Shown here: positions 36,096 through 43,997 of the stretch, piece by piece
Layout: every line of letters begins with the position of its first letter
Numbering within the stretch: the stretch's first letter is position 1
Assembly: GCA_910578115.1 (NCBI GenBank)
Contig: CAJTPO010000008.1
Span: 36,255 to 100,254, forward strand
Origin: an uncultured Lachnospiraceae bacterium
GTDB taxonomy: Bacteria; Bacillota; Clostridia; Lachnospirales; Lachnospiraceae
Direction of reading: 5' to 3'
Length of the DNA stretch: 64,000 bases
The notes under the pieces: generated by a model
What the model was told of the DNA's origin: nothing
The model's input: only the letters and a program-made list of their open reading frames with translations
Databases searched by the model: none
Translations under genes and position numbers: made by a program

Positions 36096-38540
36096 ATGAA
36101 AGAGATTGTGATTACAGTTTCGGTTTTAATTATATGTATTATGCTGATCAGGCATTTTTTCAAGGGCAGGATCGGTAACAGGCTGCAGTATGCACTGTGG
36201 CTGCTGGTGGCGGTACGGTTGATTGTTCCGATATCTGCGCAGCTATATCTTTCGCTGGGAGAAATAGATGCGTTTCGCATCATGGATCTGGTGAACAGGC
36301 TGGAGGACGATTACGGTGATATCACGCAGCGGCTGGAGCAGCCGTTCAGTTTCACGATGAATCTGAATTCTCTGGGCGGTGCATGGATTGCAGAGAAAAT
36401 GCTGGGAGAAGATATGTCGTATGTGGGCGAAGCGGATGGGCCGACAAGCATTTTCCTTGCCGGGTCTGTCGGATTTACGTGGCTGGATCTTCTGCGGTGG
36501 ATCTGGTTTGGCGGTATGGGCCTGATGGCAGTGTGGATGGTGGCCGTTAATCTGCGGTTTTGGCGTAAGCTGCGCAGAGAGCGGCGGGAATTTCTGCTGC
36601 CGGAAGAAGTGACAGGCAGGCTGCACCCGAAGGTCTTGACAAGTCTGCGCAGAGGCAGGGTTTATATGCTGGAAGAACTGGTGTCTCCGTGCCTGTACGG
36701 AATACCGGGGCTGGAAGCTGTCTACCTGCCGGAGTCCGTTACACAGGAAGAAGACAGGCTGTGTCATGTGCTCACCCATGAGATCTGCCATAAGCGGCAC
36801 GGCGATGGATTCTGGTCGCTGCTGCGCAATACGCTTTTGGTGTGTTATTGGTTCCACCCGTTGGTGTGGGTGGCGGCGGTGTTGTCCAGGAGAGACTGTG
36901 AACTTGCCTGTGACGAAGGAGCGCTGCTGTTGTTGGGAGAGCAGGAGCGGATCAGTTATGGGAAGACCCTGCTTTCTATCATTGCCGACAGGGGAAAGCT
37001 TTCTGATTTTGCCTGTACGGCCACTACCATGACCGGATCGGGCAGAAGCGTGAAGGAACGGATCCGCTGTATTGCCGAGAAACCCAGAGTACTTGGTGCG
37101 GCGGTGGCGGCAGTGCTTATCCTGATCACGGCAGCGTCGCTGCTTGTCTTTACGAAGAGTCCGCAGTTTACCGGCGGTATATGGGACAGTGGGACGATTT
37201 ATGTAATGACGGAAGATAAGCGGATCATGCTGCCTGAGTCCATAGCCGGAATCAGCGGATATACGGAGGAGGACGGTAATCAAAAGAATCTGATCGTTTA
37301 TCAGGTTGCTTCTGACCAGGAGGTGGGCAGGTTCTGCACGGTTTCCTATGAAGAAGCGGCAGCGCTGGTAGATGCGGGACGATCGGTGGTGCCGCTTGGA
37401 ACCTACGGAAAGAATGGGCAGCTTCGGGAGTATATGGGTCTTGCGTCCCAACAGGTGACGCAACATGAGTATTTCCCGTTGGAAGAAGATGCAGTAGATA
37501 CAGAGGAGGGAGCGCCGCAAACGGAAGAAAGACGTGAAAGCAGTATAAAACGCAGTGAGAAGGATCCTTTCGCTTTTGACGGCAAGACGGAATGGGAAGA
37601 AGACGAATCCTACGAGAGTGCGAAAAAGCCCTTTGCCTTCGACGGGAAAAATGAATGGGGTATAGAGGAACCACAGCAGGTTGAACAGGAAGCGGAAGCT
37701 GTGCAAAGCAGTGTTCCGGGAACGGACAGTAATATCGAGGAATCGACAACTTATATCATATCGGATGAAATGGCTGATCCGAACATGGCGCAGGAAGATT
37801 CGGCAGCGTATCTGCCGGAGGCATCAGTCTCCGAGACGGATGATTCCGTAATTTACCTGCCGGATGAGTCGGGTACCGAAACGGACGGGGCAGCGGTCTA
37901 TCTGCCGGACGAGACGATCACAACGACGTATTATCCGTATAATGCGGGCCTTACGGACTGCTATATTTATTTGACGGCCGATCATTCCAGGGTAAAGGAC
38001 AGGGATCTGGAAGAAATGCGCTTTATTGACAATGAGCTTAAAGCTGCTGCCCCGGCAGTGATCGTGACCAGCATCAACCGGGATATCACGGAGAAAACTT
38101 TCCAGTCGCTGGCAGAGCACAGGACGGAGTATCTTGGCGATGCCTCGGCAGTGGTGGCGTTGGTGAATGCCCTGCCATTTCCGGAGGGAATCTCCTACAA
38201 GGGAACGGAGCTTATCACCGATGGCTCTGAGATGAAGTCCCTGCGTATTATGTGCGAACCGACGGAAACGGATCTGGATATGCGGTATGTGAATCGTGAT
38301 GTGCTGCGCTTTGACGGGGTAATGCTTTTTGCTGTGATCGAGAATCTGGAAGAGTGTGTTTTCGCAGTGACAGGCGAGGACGGTTCTTTGCTGGAAGAGA
38401 TAGTATATGACAGAGCGGAGCTGACAAAGTGGATCGGTGTGGACAGCCTGTGGCAGGATCTGGACGGGGAGGATCTGCAGGCGTGGCTTAAGGATCTGCA
38501 TCAGCGTGTGATCATAAGCCTGTATTGGGTTCTTGATTAA
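36096..38540 (+). CDS. BlaR1-like M56 family metallopeptidase with repeat-rich C-terminal region
   Basis: An 814-residue membrane protein. About four membrane segments enclose the zinc protease motif LTHEICHKRHGDGFW (HExxH near residue 229), and CELACDEGALLLLG follows, both typical of M56/BlaR1. After the last membrane segment (about 332-352) comes an extracellular region unlike the penicillin-binding sensor of BlaR1. It contains two PFAFDGK(T/N)EW repeats and three YLP(E/D)-type repeats spaced through acidic sequence (about 465-610), then a globular tail. It probably senses an envelope signal and inactivates the upstream repressor. Confidence 0.85.
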   Translation: MKEIVITVSVLIICIMLIRHFFKGRIGNRLQYALWLLVAVRLIVPISAQLYLSLGEIDAFRIMDLVNRLEDDYGDITQRLEQPFSFTMNLNSLGGAWIAEKMLGEDMSYVGEADGPTSIFLAGSVGFTWLDLLRWIWFGGMGLMAVWMVAVNLRFWRKLRRERREFLLPEEVTGRLHPKVLTSLRRGRVYMLEELVSPCLYGIPGLEAVYLPESVTQEEDRLCHVLTHEICHKRHGDGFWSLLRNTLLVCYWFHPLVWVAAVLSRRDCELACDEGALLLLGEQERISYGKTLLSIIADRGKLSDFACTATTMTGSGRSVKERIRCIAEKPRVLGAAVAAVLILITAASLLVFTKSPQFTGGIWDSGTIYVMTEDKRIMLPESIAGISGYTEEDGNQKNLIVYQVASDQEVGRFCTVSYEEAAALVDAGRSVVPLGTYGKNGQLREYMGLASQQVTQHEYFPLEEDAVDTEEGAPQTEERRESSIKRSEKDPFAFDGKTEWEEDESYESAKKPFAFDGKNEWGIEEPQQVEQEAEAVQSSVPGTDSNIEESTTYIISDEMADPNMAQEDSAAYLPEASVSETDDSVIYLPDESGTETDGAAVYLPDETITTTYYPYNAGLTDCYIYLTADHSRVKDRDLEEMRFIDNELKAAAPAVIVTSINRDITEKTFQSLAEHRTEYLGDASAVVALVNALPFPEGISYKGTELITDGSEMKSLRIMCEPTETDLDMRYVNRDVLRFDGVMLFAVIENLEECVFAVTGEDGSLLEEIVYDRAELTKWIGVDSLWQDLDGEDLQAWLKDLHQRVIISLYWVLD

Positions 38541-38788
38541 AAACCTGAACCGGGAACCTTGATCCGTAAAATAATAAAGAAATATTAAGAATCCTGAAAC
38601 TTTTTCTTAATCTGCGACATCTAATATATAAATAAGTGTGAGGGGGACCTCATTTAGAGAAATTTTAAAGATTTCTCTGATACGATAGACAAAACAGACA
38701 TTGATTTCTGTTTATGATGGCAGGATGATATGGGATATTGATGTTTACGGTGAATGATGTAAGATGAGGTACAAAAGAGGGGAAACAA

Positions 38789-39994
38789 GTGGGACAGGTG
38801 CAGAGAAGACGGCAGCAGGATATTGAACTTTGGGAACTGTACGAAGAGGAAGGCAGCGGGGCCAGGAGAGGCGGCCGCGGGCGAAATGCCGGCAGAGACA
38901 ATCACAGAGCCGGCCGCAGCAGTGAATACGGAGGTGGACGAAGGACAGCGGCCGACAGAAACGGCAGAAGAACAGACCGTAGAAGAGAAGCAGGCAGGGG
39001 TGGCCAGAGTGTCAGGCGGACGCAGGCTGGGGAAGGTGTCAGCATAAGGCTGTATGAGATGGGGCGGGACAGATCGAAGCCGGGAAACCGCGCCCCCCTA
39101 ACTGTGGATCGACACGCATCCGGTACTGTACGGCAGTCTGGAAATACCGCCAGAGCACGGCGTACGGGTCGGGCCAGAGATGTCTCCGGGATAAGTTATA
39201 TTGGGGCCTCCCCTACGGCCGAAGCACGCAGGAGAAATTCTCGCATGGCATACAGGGGCAATGCCCGTCCGGTACAATCCATCAGGCGGCGACGGGCACG
39301 GCGCAGAAGAGAGATCCTGAGTAAGTTAGTGATCGCTTTGTTTATGGTGACGTGTCTTGCCATGATTTATTTTATAACGGGCGAGATCTATCGGATGACG
39401 CACAGGAATAAGGAAGAGAAGCCGATTCCGGTGACGGCGGAGCAGACTTTCAGCGACAGCAGCAGTGATACCGGAATCGCACCACCTGAAATTGTACAGG
39501 ATTTACTGGAAGTGAATGAATATTCCAGGCCGGGAGACAAGCTGAGCAGGATCAATAATATATTCGTCCACTATACGGCTAACCCCGGGACTTCAGCTGC
39601 GCAGAACAGAAGTTATTTTGCGAACCTGGCTGAGACACACGAACGATCGGCCAGCGCGCACCTGATCATCGGTTATGACGGGGAACTGATACAATGTATT
39701 CCCTTTGACGAGCAGGCATATGCAGTGATGACGAGGAACGAAGATTCCATATCGATCGAGTGCTGTTATTTGTCTGACGACGGTTCCTTCACGCAGGAGA
39801 CGTATGATACATTGATCCATACACTGGCATGGCTGTTGGACAAATACGATCTGACGGTGGAAGATATTTTAAGACATTATGACTGTGGAGGAAAGCTTTG
39901 TCCTCTGTATTATGCGGAGAATGAGGGGGCGTGGGATAAACTGCGGCAGGATGTAGAGGCATATCTGGCACAGGCGAAGCAGGAATCGGCATGA
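38789..39994 (+). CDS. Membrane-anchored N-acetylmuramoyl-L-alanine amidase (amidase_2)
   Basis: A 401-residue protein with a GTG start at 38789 behind GAGGGGAAAC. Residues 1-178 are Arg/Gly-rich and disordered, one membrane segment follows (KLVIALFMVTCLAMIYFITG, about 179-200), then an extracellular amidase_2/PGRP domain: NNIFVHYTANPGTSAAQNR, SASAHLIIGYDGELIQ and the C-terminal HYDCGGKLCP, which supply the zinc ligands (His, His, Cys). It cleaves the glycan-peptide bond of peptidoglycan by family. The 38823-39045 stretch is also open in the +1 frame with an acidic product. Confidence 0.85.
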   Translation: MGQVQRRRQQDIELWELYEEEGSGARRGGRGRNAGRDNHRAGRSSEYGGGRRTAADRNGRRTDRRREAGRGGQSVRRTQAGEGVSIRLYEMGRDRSKPGNRAPLTVDRHASGTVRQSGNTARARRTGRARDVSGISYIGASPTAEARRRNSRMAYRGNARPVQSIRRRRARRRREILSKLVIALFMVTCLAMIYFITGEIYRMTHRNKEEKPIPVTAEQTFSDSSSDTGIAPPEIVQDLLEVNEYSRPGDKLSRINNIFVHYTANPGTSAAQNRSYFANLAETHERSASAHLIIGYDGELIQCIPFDEQAYAVMTRNEDSISIECCYLSDDGSFTQETYDTLIHTLAWLLDKYDLTVEDILRHYDCGGKLCPLYYAENEGAWDKLRQDVEAYLAQAKQESA

Positions 39995-40012
39995 AATGTG
40001 ATGGAATAAAGC

Positions 40013-40047
40013 AAAGGCCGCGGAGGCATATGATCTCCACGGCCTTT
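40013..40047 (+). terminator. Probable terminator after the amidase gene
   Basis: AAAGGCCGCGGAG (40013-40025) pairs with CTCCACGGCCTTT (40035-40047) with one mismatch. The following T run is short and merges with the adjacent 78-bp repeat. Confidence 0.5.
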
Positions 40048-40206
40048 ACTATGAAAGTCTTCAACTTTCATAATATGGATGGCCATGCGGCCTGCCCGGC
40101 GGCAGGTTGAGCATGATGTAAGTTTACTATGAAAGTCTTCAACTTTCACAGTATGGATGGCCATGCGGCCCGCCAGGCGGCAGGCTGAGCATAATGTAAG
40201 TTTACA
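40045..40206 (+). repeat. 78-bp interspersed hairpin repeat, copies 3 and 4 in tandem
   Basis: TTTACTATGAAAGTC begins at 40045 and again at 40123, and a third TTTACA edge lies at 40201. The two head-to-tail copies thus share boundaries at an exact 78-base period. Each contains GATGGCCATGCGGCC and a GTAAG end. Confidence 0.9.
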
Positions 40207-40268
40207 GTTATGACATGAATGCGATCTCTTCATAGAAATGGGTCGTACAGTTTACGGGCATAATAAAA

Positions 40269-40339
40269 AGCGGGTGATGGGAATCGAACCCACGTATCCA
40301 GCTTGGAAGGCTGGTGTTCTACCATTGAACTACACCCGC
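40269..40339 (-). tRNA. tRNA-Gly (TCC anticodon)
   Basis: On the reverse strand GCGGGTG (40339-40333) pairs with CACCCGC to form the acceptor stem. The D-loop sequence is AGTTCAATGGTAGA, the anticodon loop is CTTCCAA with TCC, and the T arm is GTGGGTTCGATTCCCATC. It is 71 bases with a T discriminator, and CCA is not encoded. Confidence 0.96.
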
Positions 40340-40535
40340 GTGATCATATATTTCTTACGAACAGTTAACATATTACCACAGGAATTCTAAAAAGTCAATT
40401 CATGAAAAGTAACCAAATTTAATCAAATATGGCGCAAAATTTGAAAAAAACATAGAAAGACAGACATTACAATGATACAATATAGATATCAGACAGGCCA
40501 GATACACATAACGGGGAAAGGACGGTGCAGGGAAT

Positions 40536-40928
40536 ATGGATGTTGGAAGACAGCAGACCACAGCGGATAGAAAGCACATTCTGATCGTGGATGATGATCC
40601 GGTTGCACTTAAGACGCTTCGGTATTATTTACAGGAAAACTATAAGGTGACGCTGATCAGCTCCGGGAAGTCGGCGGTGGATTTCCTTGCGAAATATACG
40701 CCGGATCTGATTCTTCTGGATTATTTGATGCCTGTTCACAATGGAGCAGCTGTTTTGAAAGAGATTCAGAGTAAGGTGGAGACGAAGAATATTCCGGTTT
40801 TCTTCCTGACGGGACAGACGGATGCGGATACGATCAGTGAGTGTCTTGCGCTGCATCCGGCAGGCTATCTTGTGAAGCCGGTGGCGAAAGCGGCTCTGCT
40901 TGCCAAGATGGAGGAAGTGTTGGGATGA
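40536..40928 (+). CDS. Stand-alone receiver-domain response regulator
   Basis: A 130-residue CheY-like protein consisting of a receiver only: LIVDDDP at the start, the phosphoacceptor Asp in LILLDYLMPVHNG (about residue 65), FFLTGQ and Lys in YLVKPV. It has no output domain. Its stop overlaps the start of an Hpt-domain gene (ATGA), so the two are translationally coupled and probably belong to one phosphorelay. No histidine kinase is adjacent. Confidence 0.9.
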   Translation: MDVGRQQTTADRKHILIVDDDPVALKTLRYYLQENYKVTLISSGKSAVDFLAKYTPDLILLDYLMPVHNGAAVLKEIQSKVETKNIPVFFLTGQTDADTISECLALHPAGYLVKPVAKAALLAKMEEVLG

Positions 40929-41512
40929 AGGGGATTGACATATCTGTGGGCCTGGAATACGCGGGGGATGATGAAGCGTTATACCGGGAGATCCTGACAG
41001 AATATGCGGACTGCATCGAGGAACAGGCGCAGGCAATAGAATGTGCTGTGGCGGCAGAAGACATCGAGCGTTTTACGCTGGAAGCCCATTCTTTGAAAAG
41101 CACATCCAGAACCATTGGGGCGCAGGGAGTGTCCGAACAGGCGAGAGAGCTGGAGGAATATGGAAAAAGATGTGAGTGGGCGAAGATCCGGGCCGGAATG
41201 CCGCAACTGCTGGCATCCTACAGAGGATTACATTCCGTGATCTTATCATATTGTGCGGATGAGCGGAACGGGGAGCAGGAGAAGCGGCCTCTGGATCGCG
41301 AAGCGGTGGAAGAGCTTCTGTCGCAGCTTGCGGACAGCCTGGAAGTCTGGGATTCCGTCCGGGCGGAGGAGATCATTGCGGAACTTGCGCGGTATGATCT
41401 GGAAGAGGAGTTTGCCCTGTACCGGAAGAATCTGGCTTCGGCAATGGGAAAGTTTGATTATGAGGCGTGCAGAACCATTGTGATGCAATGGCGTGCAGCC
41501 AACGTGTTATGA
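40925..41512 (+). CDS. Hpt-domain phosphotransfer protein
   Basis: A 195-residue helical protein whose N-terminal half is an Hpt domain with the phosphoacceptor His in EAHSLKSTSRTIGA (about residue 59). Residues about 115-195 are a second helical region (DREAVEELLSQLADSLEVWD) resembling the four-helix unit after Hpt domains in hybrid kinases but lacking an obvious second His motif. ATG 40925 overlaps the receiver gene. It may have arisen by splitting of a hybrid kinase tail. Confidence 0.85.
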   Translation: MKGIDISVGLEYAGDDEALYREILTEYADCIEEQAQAIECAVAAEDIERFTLEAHSLKSTSRTIGAQGVSEQARELEEYGKRCEWAKIRAGMPQLLASYRGLHSVILSYCADERNGEQEKRPLDREAVEELLSQLADSLEVWDSVRAEEIIAELARYDLEEEFALYRKNLASAMGKFDYEACRTIVMQWRAANVL

Positions 41513-41531
41513 ATAAGAAGGCATAGAATTT

Positions 41532-42431
41532 ATGGAGAAGGCATATAAACTGGAATTTGCCGGGGAGCGGACGGGCAGCCTGTATGTGAACTGCTGCGGG
41601 CTTTCCCGGACGGAAGGGCTGCACAGCTTTGGACCGGCACTAAAACCTCATTATCTGGTTCATTATATATTGAGCGGCAGGGGAAGATTTTCCATCGGAG
41701 GTAAGGAATATCCATTGGAAGCGGGATACGGATTTCTGATCACACCCGATGAACTGGCATTCTATCAGGCAGACGAAGATGATCCGTGGACTTATGTGTG
41801 GGTGGGTTTCAGCGGCACGCAGGCGGCGGAGTATGTGAATAATATCGGGTTGTCTGTGAGACAGCCCGTTTTTCGGTCGGAGGACTCACAGCAGCTGTAT
41901 CAGATCGTAAAGGATATGATGGAGCACAATACTTTCGGACTTTCCAATGATCTGCGCCGTAACGGGCAGCTGGGCATCTTTTTGTCCGTTATAGCGGAGG
42001 GGACAAGGGTGGAGGAAAAGAATGAAACAGACCGGGCCAACACTTACGTCCGCAAGGCAATCTCTTTTATCCAGAGTAATTACTGCAATTCCATCAAGGT
42101 GACGGATGTGGCCCGGTATGTCTGTATCAACAGAAGCTATCTATATACGCTGTTCCAGAATTCCATGGGGATGTCACCGCAGCAGTTTTTGACGGCGTTT
42201 CGAATCACCAAGGCTACGGAACTGCTGCAGCTGACGTCACTTCCGATCGAGAGTATCGCACTGTCATGCGGTTATCATGATCCGCTGGTTTTCACCAAGG
42301 CCTTCCGGCAGATGAAGAAGATGACGCCCACGGCCTATCGCAGGGAGATGCAGAAGGGGGAGACGAGACGCAATAAGGCGTATCTGAAAGAGGTGGAGGA
42401 TTTTATCAGTCAGATCAACAGTCTAAGGTAG
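41532..42431 (+). CDS. AraC family transcriptional regulator
   Basis: A 299-residue regulator with an N-terminal cupin-like sensing domain (LSGRGRFSIGGKEYPLEAGY about residues 47-66) and a C-terminal double HTH (VARYVCINRSYLYTLFQ; ESIALSCGYHDPLVFTKAFR about residues 237-256). Such proteins usually bind a sugar. It lies 19 bases after the Hpt gene and upstream of galK-galT, so it may control galactose or related glycan genes, or be an output of the receiver/Hpt pair. Both are inferences. Confidence 0.9.
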   Translation: MEKAYKLEFAGERTGSLYVNCCGLSRTEGLHSFGPALKPHYLVHYILSGRGRFSIGGKEYPLEAGYGFLITPDELAFYQADEDDPWTYVWVGFSGTQAAEYVNNIGLSVRQPVFRSEDSQQLYQIVKDMMEHNTFGLSNDLRRNGQLGIFLSVIAEGTRVEEKNETDRANTYVRKAISFIQSNYCNSIKVTDVARYVCINRSYLYTLFQNSMGMSPQQFLTAFRITKATELLQLTSLPIESIALSCGYHDPLVFTKAFRQMKKMTPTAYRREMQKGETRRNKAYLKEVEDFISQINSLR

Positions 42432-42613
42432 GTTTCAGGAAAATGGCAGATCGCATTTGTGCGGCGTAACCTTTGCAACATTTTGACAGGTTTGTGTAAC
42501 AATGAGATATTTAAGTTATGCCGGCTTTTTTATATGATAACAATACCCTTAGTGAACAAAGAGATACATACTCTAAAGCGGGATAATTTCAGTATTTCCC
42601 TGTTCATTGAAGG

Positions 42614-42716
42614 TATAGTAAACGACATGACAAATTTCTGTTTCCTGCTCCTGCAGGAGCCATATACTGAAGCACCTGCAAGGCCGAAAACGAAATTTCC
42701 AATGTCGCTAACTATA
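42614..42716. repeat. 103-bp MITE-like element with terminal inverted repeats, copy A
   Basis: The ends TATAGTAAACGACATGAC and GACATTGGAAATTTC-type sequence on the opposite strand form imperfect 25-bp terminal inverted repeats, with a CTCCTGCAGGAG palindrome inside. The second full copy, of identical length, is at 63323-63425. It occupies part of the 381-base gap before galK; the rest of that gap shows only A+T-rich sequence. Confidence 0.8.
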
Positions 42717-42812
42717 AGTTAATAACATATTTGCAGTAGTTGAGAACAGTGGAAGCCGAAGACGGGATGACTGTGGGACAGTGAAGGTGAATAAGAGAAG
42801 GAGGACATCTGA

Positions 42813-43976
42813 ATGAAAGAAGCAGTATTGAAGAAGTTTGGGGAACTTTATGGGGATACGCAGGGCGTCAATGTTTATTTTGCGCCGGGCCGTGTGAATC
42901 TCATCGGAGAACATACGGATTACAATGGGGGACACGTTTTTCCCTGTGCACTGACCATTGGCACTTATGTTGCAGCCCGGAAGAGAGCAGATAGAAAGTT
43001 GACATTTTATTCCATGAATTTTGACAGGCTGGGGGTTGTTGAAGGCAGTCTGGATGATCTGACACCGGCTAAGGAAGCGGAATGGACGAATTATCCGAAG
43101 GGAGTTATGTGGGCCTTTGCGGGAAGAGGCATGGAGATGGACTGTGGACTGGATATCGTGCTGTACGGTAACATTCCCAATGGTTCCGGCTTATCGTCTT
43201 CCGCATCTTTGGAAGTAGTGACCGGTTATGTATTGAGGGATCTGTACGGATTCGATGTGACGAATGTGGATCTGGCGAAGATCGGGCAGTATTCGGAGAA
43301 TAATTTCAACGGTATGAACTGTGGCATCATGGATCAGTTTGCATCTGCCATGGGTAAGAAGGATAACGCTATTTTTCTGGATACGGCGGATTTGTCTTAC
43401 GAGTATGCTCCGCTTGTGCTGGACGGAGCAAAGATTGTGGTGACCAACAGTAATGTCAAGCATTCACTGGTGAATTCGGCTTACAATGAGAGAAGAAGCG
43501 AGTGTGAGAAGGCGTTGGAAGAACTGCAGACGGTGGTGGATATTAAGGGGCTGGGTGATCTGACCGAGGAACAGTTCGAGATGCACAGGGAGGCAATTAA
43601 GAGTGAGGTACGCGTGAAGAGAGCGAAGCATGCGGTCTATGAGAACCAGAGGACGATCCGTGCGGTGGCGGCATTGAAAAACAATGATTTAAAGCTGTTT
43701 GGTGAGCTGATGAATGCTTCCCACGTGTCTCTGCGCGATGACTATGCGGTATCCTGTGAGGAGATTGATGTGCTGGTGGAAGAAGCGTGGAAGGTGGACG
43801 GCGTGATCGGATCCCGCATTACAGGCGGCGGCTTCGGCGGCTGCACCGTGAGCATTGTTCGTGATGAGGCGGTGGATGCTTTTCAGGAGAAGGTCGGAGC
43901 GGCGTACAAAGAACGTGTGGGCAGGACGGCTGACTTCTATGTGGTAGAGATTGGAGACGGGCCGCGCAAATTATAA
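42813..43976 (+). CDS. galK: Galactokinase
   Basis: A 387-residue GHMP kinase phosphorylating galactose to galactose 1-phosphate. Signatures are GRVNLIGEHTDYNGGHVFPC (about residues 27-46), GNIPNGSGLSSSASLEV (about 116) and RITGGGFGGCTVSIV (about 337). Normal length. The RBS is AGAAGGAGG. galT follows 21 bases later, forming a Leloir operon; an AraC-type regulator lies upstream. Confidence 0.97.
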   Translation: MKEAVLKKFGELYGDTQGVNVYFAPGRVNLIGEHTDYNGGHVFPCALTIGTYVAARKRADRKLTFYSMNFDRLGVVEGSLDDLTPAKEAEWTNYPKGVMWAFAGRGMEMDCGLDIVLYGNIPNGSGLSSSASLEVVTGYVLRDLYGFDVTNVDLAKIGQYSENNFNGMNCGIMDQFASAMGKKDNAIFLDTADLSYEYAPLVLDGAKIVVTNSNVKHSLVNSAYNERRSECEKALEELQTVVDIKGLGDLTEEQFEMHREAIKSEVRVKRAKHAVYENQRTIRAVAALKNNDLKLFGELMNASHVSLRDDYAVSCEEIDVLVEEAWKVDGVIGSRITGGGFGGCTVSIVRDEAVDAFQEKVGAAYKERVGRTADFYVVEIGDGPRKL

Positions 43977-43997
43977 AGTGGAGAGACGAGGAGAGCT

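Noticed and set aside
36243..37706. 487-codon reverse frame opposite the BlaR1-like gene
   Set aside because: Composition is typical of an antisense shadow and the forward frame has the HExxH protease motif.
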